This document shows positions 34,871-45,823 of a stretch of 64,000 nt of DNA, in pieces. The notes beneath the pieces are model-generated. The model saw only the letters and a list, made by a program, of their open reading frames with translations, ran no database searches and was not told where the DNA came from. Position numbers and translations under genes: made by a program. The stretch comes from Plantago major (taxonomy: Eukaryota > Streptophyta > Magnoliopsida > Lamiales > Plantaginaceae). The stretch spans positions 1,509,265 to 1,573,264 of the forward strand of contig CM048840.1 in NCBI GenBank assembly GCA_026545765.1, read 5' to 3'. Every line of letters begins with the position of its first letter. Within the stretch, counting starts at the first letter, position 1.

Positions 34871-35729
34871 TGATGTGGGGTAAATCCGGTTAAGTCAAAA
34901 TCGTGGGTCAAGAGCGTAATTCAGAAGAGTTCAGTGGTAAGGTCTTGTGGATTGGATCGTTTTAGTTCGCGGGTCCGGCAAGAGCTTAGTAGTTGGGCCG
35001 GCAAACTGGGGTCCGACAAGAGTAACCTGGGTCCTCCTTAAGCTAGATCTAGCGTCCGTCATTAGCTTGATCCGTAGTGCTATGAACCCAGATAAGGCAA
35101 TCCAATTCGTCAGTTCAGTGATGGTCCGTCTCCTGGCAGGGGCCGACAAAGTTCGATCCGGACATCTCCTGGGAACAAAAGGAAGTGGTTAGACCCTTTT
35201 GGGCCGGCCTGCCGTAGGCAGTCCGGACTAAGACTCAACTTGTGTGACGGGCTAATCGAGTTATCTCGGACCCGAAACTTAGAGAGTAGATTTTTTAGTC
35301 GTGGTTACGTACCTTAATGAGTAGTAAATGCGGGCTATTTATAGAGGAAGCTTGGGGGACATGCTGTCTGAATTTTCGGGATCTTGTCGGCTTGGCGACA
35401 GCGTGCCACGTGGTCTCGGAGGTAGGTGGCGCGTTTATCTCACGTTAGTTATGGCGGACTTCCTGCAGGCGGACCTTTTGTAGTGACCAAAGTCTGTTAA
35501 GACCTTAATGCCGGGCTTTTTGGGTACTTTTCTTTAGGACTTATAGCGATGTTTTCTTGTTCTGGAACTCTTTATTGGTGCCGGACTTTATGTTTAGTAA
35601 GTTTGTCTTGTGTCGGGCTTTCCTTCTGGGTGACGAACTCAACTTCTCTGACCGTGACTAAAAGAGTTTCTCGAGTTCTTGGACGATAGAAAGGTCTAAT
35701 TCGTTGGAGGGACTTATATCTCCATATCA
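34871..35729 (-). repeat. 5' LTR of element B
   Basis: An 859-bp LTR, direct copy of 21179-22034, with TATAAATA on the minus strand (35343-35336). It is adjacent to the PBS, so it is the 5' copy. The target duplication CAAGT follows at 35730-35734. Confidence 0.93.
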
Positions 35730-35857
35730 CAAGTTAAAATGAATAATATTAATGTGGTAATGAAATTTTATAGTAGAAGGTTTAAAAAACGTCAAAATGA
35801 AGTTATGGAGATGGATGGAGTTGGAGTTGGAGTTTCGTAGAATAGTTATAGTTGTAG

Positions 35858-36706
35858 CAGGGGCGAGTGCAGGGGGAGCACGGGGTAGCACGTGCTACCC
35901 CTCGATTTTTCAAGTGAAAGTACTAATATACCCCTCAAATGTATTTGAATTGAATATAGAAATAACGTTTTATGCAATAAATTGATAATAATCAAGTGTA
36001 GCCTAGTGGCCATTAGGTTGAACATAAGTGTTTTTCTTCTTTTTTTGCAGGGGATCGACTCCTATCACCTCCATTTTTATCTTTCCTTCTCCTTTCCTTT
36101 TCTTTTTTTGTCCTTTTGTTTTTCCCCTCCCTAATTAAGTTCATGGTGTTATCTTTTCTTTTGATTTTATTTTAATTTTCAAGGATCCTTTTCACTTTTC
36201 TCCTTACATCACCAAAACTATTTTTTGTTTTACTTTTTACCACCAAGTTTCATGTTTTTTTTTTCTTCTTTTCTTTTTCTTTTTCTTTTTTTCGTTTTAC
36301 TTTTTAGTTTTTCTCTTTTATAATTTCCTCCATTTATGTAAGATGCTACTACATGATATACTAAATTCTTATTTTATTGAAAAATAAATATAAATTCCAT
36401 ATTATAATTATTAAACTTTTAATATAATAATTTTCATCATCATTTATGTATTACTTATGATAAGTTTATGGTGAAATGAACACTTAAAAGTAAAAAAGTG
36501 AGAAACTTATTACGTAAAAATATACAATTAACAAAAGAAAAAACAAAAATAAAATTAAAAGAGATGCAATGTGTAAAAAATGACACTACAACCCAAACTT
36601 CGTAATTTTTAAACATATACTTTTATAAATATTTTTTTTATTAAATTTAATATTTTTCACAAATAATATTGTGCTACCTCTCATATAAATTTCTGCGTTC
36701 GCCCTG
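35858..36706. mobile_element. hAT-like non-autonomous element
   Basis: Ends CAGGGGCGAGTGCAG and CAGGGCGAACGCAG (right end, complement) form imperfect terminal inverted repeats of hAT type. Flanks are AGTTGTAG and GTTGGTAG, a near 8-bp target duplication with one indel. The 849-bp AT-rich interior has no ORF. It contains a pol III A-box match TAGCCTAGTGG (35999-36009) and B-box GATCGACTC (36053-36061), so a SINE-like sequence may be inside it. Confidence 0.55.
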
Positions 36707-36782
36707 GTTGGTAGAATCCAAATAGTTAAAGTGTCCGTACTACAGAGCCGAATCGCTATCTATTTTGGAGTTATTGATGGTC

Positions 36783-36905
36783 CACGTGTACCGTCACGTG
36801 ATCCGATTAAGATTTAATTTATCTAAATTCCGTTCAAAATATTCGGCTAGCTCTGTACGGATCCGAAGCCAACGTAATAGCTACCCTCACTCACTCCTAT
36901 AAAAA
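36783..36905 (+). promoter_or_regulatory. ELF4 promoter: twin G-boxes and TATA box
   Basis: Two perfect G-boxes CACGTG at 36783-36788 and 36795-36800, 12 bp apart, lie about 100 bp upstream of a TATA box (TATAAAAA from 36898), which is 70 bp from the ATG. G-boxes bind bZIP factors such as HY5 and bHLH factors such as PIFs; HY5 is a known activator of Arabidopsis ELF4. An exact evening element was not found. Confidence 0.6.
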
Positions 36906-36967
36906 TAAAAACCACCGACCACTACTATTTTCAAAAAACAAAAAAAAAACACTATCTCATAACCGCC

Positions 36968-37336
36968 ATGGACAAACCTTCTCAAAAGCCACCCACAGGC
37001 AATCGCCGCCTCGTCACCCGAAACTTCCTCGGCGGCAACTGTATGGGCGACGACGACGGCGACCGAAAGGAGGAGTGTCCCGATGTCGAAGCGTGTGAGA
37101 CGCTCAGTAGGTGTTTGACAGAGGTACAGAGGTATTTGGATCGCAATCGGATGTTGATCGAGCAGGTGAATAACAATCACAAGTCGATGATTCCGAGTAA
37201 TTTGGCGAGAAACGTCGCGTTGATTCGAGAGATTAATGATAATATTGCCAGAGTGCGTGCGCTTTACTCGACTATGTCTTCTGATTTTACCGGCAAAGTG
37301 AAACGGCGGAGAGGAGAGTCTTCTTCCAAGGATTGA
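36968..37336 (+). CDS. ELF4: EARLY FLOWERING 4-type circadian clock protein
   Basis: An intronless 122-residue protein. The DUF1313/ELF4 domain spans about residues 42-107: EVQRYLDRNRMLIEQVNNNH, then SNLARNVALIREINDNIARV, a two-helix hairpin that dimerises. ELF4 joins ELF3 and LUX in the evening complex, which represses day-phased genes in the nucleus. The VALIREIN core looks closer to ELF4 than to ELF4-LIKE proteins, but that assignment needs a tree. The N-terminus is acidic (GDDDGDRKEE), and the C-terminus ends in a basic KVKRRR stretch that may aid nuclear import. The length is near the family norm of about 110. The gene lies 1.2 kb downstream of the element B insertion, so its upstream region is capped by transposon DNA. 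Confidence 0.85.
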   Translation: MDKPSQKPPTGNRRLVTRNFLGGNCMGDDDGDRKEECPDVEACETLSRCLTEVQRYLDRNRMLIEQVNNNHKSMIPSNLARNVALIREINDNIARVRALYSTMSSDFTGKVKRRRGESSSKD

Positions 37337-39368
37337 TTGATTGGTTGATGACAATTGAGTACATTATTGTGAGTGTTCATCTTAATCTCTGGATTTTGTT
37401 TGTGATCGTTGTGCTTGTGTGATTATGTTAATCTGAATTTTCCCTCGCGATTTGATTTGATTTTATTCGGTTTGTTTGTGTGGTTATGTTAATCTGAATT
37501 TTGCCTCGCGATTTGATTTGATTTTTGAGTTTGGTGATGGTGCTTGATTGCTTATGGTTGTTGTTTCGTTTCTTTTTGGTTTGATAGAGGATTTGATGAT
37601 TGATTGGTTGATTGATGAGCAGCTGGAGTAGTTACGTGCAACCTGTTGAATATGTGTAGACTGCATGTGAGGTAAAATTTTGCATCGGTACTTTCTTTTG
37701 CTTCGGTTTCTTTTGTTGAAGAGTGAAATGTTCATTGATGACAGGGTTTGGAACTTGTGTTTTCTTTTGAAGGAACATTGGAGAGGAATTTTTCTGGAAT
37801 TGCCAGAAGCATTTGTTGATTGATTCATATTGACGGTTTTCTTTTTCTGTATTAGTTTTGGACCTTTGGTAGTTGGTATCACAATGATTTTGGATTGTCG
37901 GACAAGGAATTTATACGGATTTTCGTATTGATTAGTAAGCTGGATCGTCGGAGTCCTCTTTTGCCCTTCTATATTCCTCTACTCATTGTTGCTTAATCAG
38001 AATTTTAATGTGTTGCTATTTCTTTACTCATTCTTTTATAATGTTTTTGGACATATATAGAGGCTTCTTCTTTTGGCTTGTTCTGTGCTCTGTTTTAATG
38101 ATGCGTTTATTCTATTGCTCTATTTTCGCCAGGCAGAGTAACGTGTGCATACTAGAAAGTAAGCATTGGTGGACAATTGAATGTGGGAATTGCCATTCTT
38201 TCCCTTCCTCTTCTTAGGGTTCGCTTCAATTATGTCATGCGTAATCTCCTGCCTGCATGTTATCTTACCAAGTACTGTCTGTGTACTCATTCCCTATCCC
38301 ATGTAGTAGTACGTTCGTTTGGCTTTTCTATCAGTTCGGTGTGGTCGGCACAATGAAAGTAAGTTGTTTCATCTTGTTTTTTAGGGCTGTATGTAACTCT
38401 TTGGACTTCCCTTCAGTCCTGCCTTGCTAACACTGACAGTCGTTTCAATTTACTCTCCTGGATGATTTTTTTTTAATCTTTGGTTCAGTTCGGTCTGGTT
38501 GAGAGAATGGAAGTTGTTTTACTTTACTTTTCTTGGCAGATTTATTGGCAACTTCTTGTATATTTTCATGCATAAAGTCTCATGCAGTGAGAACCTGTAT
38601 TATGAAAGCTTCAGATGTTCTTTCCACCCACAGCTTCTGTCAAGTATGTTTGTGTTCAATTTCCATTCAAGAATTGTGTCGTTGTTCATTGTTGGATCTG
38701 AGATGTCAAAGAATATGTCAGCGGGTAAAGGCGGTGTCTAGCTTAGCAACACTGCAATTACAGAAGGGCATTGTTGGAGTATGTCGTCCTTTCACCTTGG
38801 AGCTAGATCTGACTTCTTCCTCTTATACAAAGACTTCTGTTTATAAATTGTTAGAGCTATTAGAAACCGTAAGGATTTATTTTACTGTTAGCTCATTTCA
38901 TATGTATTAACTTCCTAATTGTGCTGGTAATAAACACATCAAATATCCTTTCTTGCTGCCTCGCAAGGTCAATTGTCCCCACTAACGTTCGAAGGCTTAA
39001 AATTATAAGAGCACGCTGATTTTAAGAGTTTGAAAACATCTTTTATAAATAAGAAACAAAAGACAGCAACATCCAATTTCAGCAAGTTTGGGGCTTGGTA
39101 ATTCGAATTCAAAATGATACTATGTTCAAATTTTGATTCAATCCTCCACCCTTGCTCATCTCGTCAATGGCTCATAAAGTGAAGTGTATTGTAAGAACCA
39201 AAGTCAGTTGCAAACTTGCAATGCGACATAATTATGTTTGCGTTCAGGATTGTAACTAAAAGCAATTACAGAAAGTTTGACATCGCCCTATAAGTTCAAG
39301 CTCTTTATCTACCAAAAGAGCTACGCTTCCTATACGAGGTAATCAGAAACAAAACGCACAAAATCTCA
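37337..39368. other. ELF4 3' region and intergenic DNA
   Basis: Contains a tandem duplication of about 61 bp (37421-37530, TTATGTTAATCTGAATTTT repeated, each with CCTCGCGATTTGATTTG). The rest is T-rich on the plus strand with scattered short frames that resemble no protein. Transcribed 3' UTR is plausible for the first few hundred bases. No further gene seen. Confidence 0.5.
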
Positions 39369-41732
39369 TCACAGGGGAAGTTCACCACTGTCAACAATCA
39401 CAACACTGCTCTTTGGGGTGCCACTTTGTCTACCCTCGGCTTCAACTTTGTAAACAACATCCATTCCAGAAAGTACCTTTCCAAAGACCACATGACGTCC
39501 GTCCAACCTAGACACATAAAGAAGTATATGTGTGAAATTAATAAACAACGTTGGAGATGGAACAGCTCTCTCAATGCAGAAAGTACAATAGCCACTGCAA
39601 TCTCCAACCGGGGGGGGGGGGGGGGGGGTTGACATGCATCATCAACTAAAGGGGGTATATATGCAACTTTCCCAACTCGAGTCAGTAAATATCCACCTAT
39701 TTCACCGGTTTCATTAGTAAATGCTATAATAGAAATGGGATGAAATAGTTACTAGCTGGGGGTGCTGGGTGGGTGGACAGGCATAATTAACTAGGAGGCT
39801 TATATGTAACTCTTCAAACTTCAGTCAGTAAATATCCACATATTTCGCCGGTTTCATTTGTAAATGCCATCACAGAAACAGAAAATGGTATGAAATATTT
39901 ACCAGCTTGTTGTCACGGTTGTAATGAAGAACTGGGAGCCATTGGTGTCAGAACCAGCGTTGGCCATTGACAAAAGCCCTGAATCAAAGAACCATAGTGA
40001 TTAATGCACATCGTCAGATAAGTATGAATGTTTGATGATTAAATTAATTTTAATGTGGCATTATGTTCATCTCCAAAAAAAAAAAAAAAAAAAGTGGCAT
40101 TATGTACTGATTGATTGGTTTATATCTGTTCCCATATAAATTGTTTTAGTACCAGGTCCAGTATGCTTGATCTTGAAATTTTCATCAGCAAACTTATCAC
40201 CATAAATTGATTCTCCGCCTCTGCCATCTCCTAGAGTGAAGTCACCACCTTGAAGCATGAAGCTTGGAATAATCCTGTGGAATTTGCTTCCCTTGTAGTG
40301 CAGGGGCACTCCTTGTTTTCCAATGCCTTTCTCACCTGATGCAAAGAACCAATAGCACAGCTACCATGTATCAGAATTGGACAAAAAGAGAAACTGAGAA
40401 AGCAACAGAGATAACCAATCCCAAAAATTGTCCATTTTACCCCAATGCAAAGGTTATGGAACATATAATTTGATGCTTCGTATTGTTCCATTTTAAAGCA
40501 TGCGAAATGATAGACAGCTATACACAGAATCGATCAATGATTTCCATAAAGCAACTCGAAAGGACACTAGAGCCATGCAGTAAAGACATGAGAAACATAG
40601 TATAGCATTCAGACATTATCACCTGTGCACAGTGCCCTGAAGTTTTCTGAAAAGGAAAAGAAGAGAAGAATTAGTCGTCAGTACATCCAAGCACACCAAA
40701 GAAGTGAGCACAACCCTTAATCTGGTAAGCATCATACCTGCGGTTTTGGGAACAGTTTTACCAAAGAGGCCCATAGTAATACGCCCTGAAATAGAGGATA
40801 CATGCACATGTTAAGACTTTTAGAGAACAAATCAGACGTATGTCACGTATCTAAATGGTCATGCATTGGTAAACAGCAAACTCAGTAACCAAAAAGGCAT
40901 CCACTAATACCATAACTATGAACCAGTGGAAGAATTTGAATAAAAGGCAAGAACCTAACTTGTACCTTCCATTCTAAATACATAATTTCTCAGTCTTCTA
41001 TCGTCCCCACGATAACAACAATAACCAGCTCTACGTAATTTCACTAATTCCTTATAATAAACCGATCTTATTTCACTAGTATCTTCCTTCTCATGATGTG
41101 TGAATTACTGCTCCAAGGATGAAATCGACGTCTGCTAGTGATACTAGTAAAGGAAGCAGCACAATGTGTAAAAGATCTAGCACATTTAGAGAGTATACCT
41201 GCTGGTTTTCCATCGATCTCAACGTCGAAAAACACTTTATGTGTGACTTCCTTCAAATCTTCCTTCGATTTCTTCGCCTGAGAGACGAAAAATACCATCA
41301 ATCAATTGGAATTATGTGCAACAAAAAAAACTTCAATATTCGATTTCTTCGCCTGATAGACGAAAAATACCATCAATCAATTGTAGTTATGTGCAAAAAA
41401 AAAAAACTTCAGTAAACCACCAGCACGGCAGGTCATAAAAAAAGGTTATAGGCTTAACCAGGACATATAAGCACCAAAACGAAGTAAATGATCTAAGTAT
41501 CAGATCAGAGTTAATAAACTCGATATTCATCATTATCCTCGAAACCGATCGATGCCAAAACAGATTACAGGATCAAATCACATAACCTAGTTCGAACAAA
41601 AATCTAACAGAGACAATAGAAATTACTACGAGTAAGGAATGGATTGAGTGAGTAATCAATCACCTGGCTAGCAGCAAAGGTGAGGAAAAGGACGGCACCG
41701 AAAACGATAAGAAATCTCCCGTTAATCGCCAT
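39369..41732 (-). CDS. CYP20-1: Secretory-pathway cyclophilin (peptidyl-prolyl isomerase)
   Basis: Seven minus-strand exons: 41732-41664, 41277-41199, 40785-40738, 40646-40623, 40335-40153, 39978-39903 and 39507-39369, with GT-AG borders and matching phases, total 205 residues. Exon 1 is a 23-residue signal peptide ([17 protein letters not shown]). The cyclophilin domain has the active-site set: [16 protein letters not shown] (catalytic Arg, Phe, Met, Gln), GSQFFITT, and [12 protein letters not shown] (Trp and His of the pocket). It catalyses cis-trans isomerisation of proline bonds in the ER lumen or secretory route. Length and exon plan match Arabidopsis ROC7/CYP20-1 (At5g58710). It ends GELPL with no KDEL-type signal. 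Exon 4 is only 24 nt. Intron 6 carries a G19 run and a duplicated donor region. Confidence 0.92.
39610..39908. repeat. Intron 6 duplication and poly-G run in the cyclophilin gene
   Basis: A run of 19 G lies at 39610-39628. Segments at about 39647-39760 and 39788-39908 are diverged direct copies (shared CAGTCAGTAAATATCCAC and CCGGTTTCATT), the second ending across the true exon-6 donor. The extra copy carries a donor-like sequence on the minus strand. Confidence 0.6.
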
Positions 41733-42045
41733 TCTCGCCTGTTTCTGGATTGTAGCTTCTGTTTGTTAAACTCGTAGAGTAAAGACTGAGGAGAAGGTTG
41801 GTGATTTAGATCGGGTATGAACCGGGTTGTTTTGTCCTGCAAGCCCATATTGTGCCGATCTAATTCCGGAATGGACCGGGGTTTTCTACTCTTAGCCAAT
41901 AGTGTGCTGACACGCCAGCTTTATGATGTGTTTACTTGATCCTTTATTTTCTCCCGGCCCTTAATACTTGGATTGTTTTGGACTAAAAGATACTTAAAAG
42001 ATATTCGCTCGTTCTCGTGAGTCTGGACATAATTCTTAATAAATA
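41733..42045. other. Cyclophilin promoter region
   Basis: Upstream region of the minus-strand cyclophilin gene up to the MITE at 42046. No convincing TATA box or further coding sequence was found. Confidence 0.4.
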
Positions 42046-42277
42046 CTTCCTCCATTTCAAAGAACGTGTTACAATTTTTCGTTTCCGGCATTTCATTAAA
42101 AGTGTTATAATTTTTATTTATGAAAATTAGTTAAATAATAAAACTCCCTACCTTTCACTTTTATTACAATATGCTACTCAGTTAATCTCTAATAATCAAA
42201 GGACCACTTGTACTTTCTACTTTTTCTTAAAATTAGTGCAAATTCAAATTGTAACACTTTCTCTGAAATGGAGGGAG
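42046..42277. mobile_element. Stowaway-like MITE
   Basis: A 232-bp element with inverted ends CTTCCTCCATTTCAAAGAA and CTCCCTCCATTTCAGAGAA (complement), flanked by TA (42044-42045 and 42278-42279). It belongs to the same family as 13727-13984; both share GTGTTACA(A/T)TTT just inside the ends. Confidence 0.75.
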
Positions 42278-44425
42278 TAGTAGAGATATATTGCTTATAA
42301 GAGTAAGTCATTGAAAGAGACGTTCCTATATTGTCAATAAAATTATCTATATTATTAATAAAAAACACATATGTTCTCAACATTAGTGTTTTTCCGTATT
42401 ATAACAAGACTCATTTCGTTAATAATATAAACATTTTGATTAATAACATGGATAATTTTCTTGATAATGTGTGCCCGATAATATCTATAATGGGTGGGAA
42501 GTTGAATTTAGAACATATCAAAACGTAATACAAAAAGTTAAATTCGTAACGTAGGTAGTATTAAATGTATTTACACAATAGTTATCATCAAATCTTATAG
42601 AGGCTCACACATCCATTCATTTTACACACAAGATTGAGGGGATATACTAGCATTAGAATACATGATTTAGTAAAATTAATTAAAAAACTAATTTGAGAAG
42701 TTATTATAATTTTTTGCACCATTTTTCATTCGCCAAAGATCGCTCAATATGATCTTGGATATCTGCTCTAACATAATCCATCTAAACTATTGTTCCACAA
42801 TAAGATCCAAGACCTTAATCTTGCTCCATTCTTCTTTTGTTCTGTACATGTTGCATCAACCGACACATCCTTTTTAATCTGTCCACGATAGAGACGATAC
42901 GCATAAGTTTCTTTTGCTACTAGTCTTGACTATGGTGTACAAGAAGTGAATGCAAAATTCAAGTTGCTTAGTGGCTGTATAGGTTTGTCGAAAAACTCCC
43001 AAAACCGAAGGTGAACGTCGTGGGTTCATTGGTCCCGACAGTGTTCAGCAGAAACATCGAACGGAACTTCAACCTGATAATTGTCAAAGCAAAGTGACAG
43101 AAGTACAACTTCCCAATCAAGAAGTTCACAAAACTAATTCCTAGTCATAAAAATGTGCCTAACAAAAGCGTCTTCATCACCACTGTACATGTCATCGAAT
43201 GAATGATCCAATTGAACTGATACTCTACAAACCATATGCAGGCATATAAAGTGAAGTTCAGGTGGCAATAGAACTGCCCTGAGTGATGATTGCAGAATAG
43301 AGATCGAGTAATTAATGGAGGCGTGAACTTCACGTCCAGTGCCAGAGGGTCGACATGATCAATGTGCAATGAAGTTTTGGTGTAGGAAGCAAATGGAAGG
43401 CACTACTGCAATTAGCTAATACCAATTTTTCAGATTGTGCTGCTCAATCAACTAACAGGCAGACCAGACCTATTGCGTCCCAACTCTCACTAAAACAAAG
43501 CCAAAACGGTGTCGAGATAACTGGATGTGTCAAGTTTAAATGATCCAACTCCAAAATTGGAAACCGGACACATGATACAATTCAATTGAGAGCAGACACT
43601 GCCTAACTAGGAAAAATCACACACCAGATAAGTTGAAGCAGGGCGTACCATGACTGATCTTATTTATGATACAGATCCCGTTAGAAAGAAATCAGTCCAT
43701 TGATAGCTGATTTATCAAGAGATAAAGAGCAGTAAAGTTTACCAGCAATCATGCACCTAGATAGAACCCGATTCAATCTACTCGCGTCTTATTGCAAGAA
43801 GATACATGGACTGATATGGAGACAATACTTGATGAAGCTCTAAGGCTTTCAACCAAAAAGATAAAATCACATTATGAATTCTAATCCTATTGCTTGAAAA
43901 GGTGTTTCAACATGGCCAAATCATACGGATTTTTCCTCCTTCATACGTCAATTGAGATGGAGTACATAGCAATACTGTGTTTAATGGGATGGCAAAATAT
44001 TCCATAAATTACCAAAACAAACAAGTCAAAATTTGCCAAAAGATTTTTTTTTTTCTCTTACAGGAGTGATGAACCTGGATGAAATCAAACTGCATATAAT
44101 CACTAATCTGAACCGGTTAAGAGGAATTACCTAAGATAGCAATTTTCTCAAATTGGAGATATTCGAGAACACCATCAAAGGTAACGGTAAAACTCAAACA
44201 AAGAATGACAGGAACCTTTGCTAATTAACACTACCAAATACTCAGAGTTTTAGGGAACATACGAAAAAGGGGAAATATGTAACCTGGAGAAAAAATATCA
44301 TGCAATTGGATATGATATCCAACAAAAGTTCATACAAATGAAAAAATGAAAAACAGAAAAAAAAAAAAAAAAAAAAAAAAGAACAAATAGAAGTTCCTTC
44401 ACTTTCTTCATCGTAGAGCAGACTA
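42278..44425. other. Gene-poor interval
   Basis: AT-rich sequence without a supportable exon. It includes an A26 run at about 44357-44382. The last 200 bp are probably the 3' UTR of the minus-strand F-box gene. Confidence 0.45.
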
Positions 44426-45718
44426 CTAAACATCAGTGAGACAGGGAATGTAATCTACTGCATATCCATCTGTGAAGCCAACAAAATAACCATACTCCTC
44501 ATGCCGGTAATTGTAATCTTTTGGGATGTACTCATTGAAATAGCATAGTTCTTCCAAACCTCCATCAACAAGGTTGCATTTTATTGCCTTTTCCGGAGTT
44601 CTCAAGACTAAAAAAGAGTCAGATTCATAATTCTTTCCCCGGACAAGAGACAATACATAAGTAATGTATGTGCCAGGTAATTTAGAGTTCGGCGAGCGCT
44701 TTACCTCGGGGTATTTAGCAATAAGATTAGAAAGATCGACTCTATACATAACAAACCACTCGGAATAATCACTAGCCAGCTCATAGATGTTGAACTGAGG
44801 TAGTACGCATTCAGTGAAATGCAAGTAACCACACGACTCCCCAAAGTAACAGCGAGGCTCTTGATAATATGTTGCATGGGTACGCGGGGCTGGTGGCATT
44901 TCATCCAGCACCACCAGAGTGTCGACATTAAAGCGCAAGCCGCCTTTTTTAGATTCATAGCGAATCCAGTGAATAGAACCATTCCAATAAACTCCATTAT
45001 CAAATTGGATCCGAGGAAATACTTCTGCTGTTATGAACTTTCCACCAGAGCTCCAAGTCTTGGTCTCAGATGAGTAGATTCGAAAAGTATACATGCTTCC
45101 CTGATCCGGTGCACCTTTGTGCCAAAGGTGCCGAACAATCACGACTTTGTAATGCTGGGATTTAACAGGATCAAGAACTATGGCGGCTCCCCTTCGGATA
45201 CCGGTAGCTCTTGGATCGAAAGGCAGGGGAACGGAGCGGTTGGTGGTGGGATTACAGACGTAGAGAGCAGTACTCTTCTTGGAATAGAGTATGAGGCCAT
45301 TGGATGAGCGCAGAATTTCAGGTCTATATAGCTCCTCGTTGAATGAGCGCAGAATTTTAGGTCCATATAGCTTGTTGCTACGAGAATGGAGGAATGAAAT
45401 TGAGTTCTTGTTTGGATACAGAGGAATGTATTGAATACGAGATATGTATTCAAACAAAATTCCATGAGCTGGATTTCGATCGTGGGAGAAGAATCTAAGG
45501 TTAGAGATTAGTGACAGCCATGATTTGCACACTGATTTGAATTGACCCAATGATTTGATTGGCAATTTCACCAGAATTTCTCTTAACAGATCCTCGATTG
45601 AACCAACGATTGCAGCAGATGATCCATTTCCAGGAACAATAGATGACGATGAAGATGGAATAGGGTTTCTCTGCTCCTCTCTTCTTCCAGACATTGTAAA
45701 CGTACGGTTTTCCTCCAC
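44426..45718 (-). CDS. F-box protein with F-box-associated domain
   Basis: An uninterrupted 430-residue minus-strand frame. The F-box is at about residues 40-80 (IEDLLREILVKLPIKSLGQF, then KSVCKSWLSLISNLRFF) and would bind an SKP1-type adaptor in an SCF ubiquitin ligase. The rest follows the plant F-box-associated pattern: NGLILYS, YVCNPTTNRSVPLP, VYRIYSSETKTWS-like strand, VYWNGSIHWI, then a Tyr-rich C-terminal half. Single-exon structure and rapid divergence are usual for this large family, so the target cannot be guessed. A TATATATT sequence on the minus strand about 65 bp upstream could be the TATA box. An in-frame 13-residue tandem duplication (KLYGPKILRS / ELYRPEILRS) lies at about residues 117-138. 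An internal Met at residue 9 is an alternative start. Confidence 0.85.
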   Translation of the reverse strand: MEENRTFTMSGRREEQRNPIPSSSSSIVPGNGSSAAIVGSIEDLLREILVKLPIKSLGQFKSVCKSWLSLISNLRFFSHDRNPAHGILFEYISRIQYIPLYPNKNSISFLHSRSNKLYGPKILRSFNEELYRPEILRSSNGLILYSKKSTALYVCNPTTNRSVPLPFDPRATGIRRGAAIVLDPVKSQHYKVVIVRHLWHKGAPDQGSMYTFRIYSSETKTWSSGGKFITAEVFPRIQFDNGVYWNGSIHWIRYESKKGGLRFNVDTLVVLDEMPPAPRTHATYYQEPRCYFGESCGYLHFTECVLPQFNIYELASDYSEWFVMYRVDLSNLIAKYPEVKRSPNSKLPGTYITYVLSLVRGKNYESDSFLVLRTPEKAIKCNLVDGGLEELCYFNEYIPKDYNYRHEEYGYFVGFTDGYAVDYIPCLTDV

Positions 45719-45823
45719 TTTCTTTTTCTTAAGGATGATGTGCGCACAGAACTTTAATCATCTCCGATTGAAGTTTTAATATATAGCTCCGATTGGAGCT
45801 GTAATTTATAGCTTCGGTGGCCG

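Larger units (their letters stand above)
21179..35729 (-). mobile_element. Complete Ty3/gypsy Tat-lineage retrotransposon (element B)
   Basis: A 14.55-kb element bounded by two LTRs (21179-22034 and 34871-35729) and a perfect 5-bp target duplication CAAGT (21174-21178 and 35730-35734). Gag-pol is on the minus strand with PBS at 34867-34850 and a purine tract at about 22050-22035. Domain order on the minus strand is gag, protease, reverse transcriptase, RNase H, a second RNase H, integrase. The second RNase H marks the Tat lineage. Between integrase and the 3' LTR lie tandem repeats and a plus-strand (antisense) transcription unit. By eye the LTRs differ at roughly 30 positions (about 96-97% identity), so the insertion is fairly recent but not new. 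Many frameshifts in gag-pol make it non-autonomous. It sits between the Smr gene and the ELF4 gene. Confidence 0.95.

Noticed and set aside
38499-38910. Overlapping short frames downstream of ELF4
   Set aside because: Cys- and Phe-rich translations of T-rich DNA with no domain and no splice structure.
44357-44382. A26 run near the F-box gene 3' end
   Set aside because: Considered as a retrocopy poly-A tail, but it lies downstream on the opposite-strand side as poly-T of the gene's sense strand, so it does not mark a retrocopy of the F-box gene.
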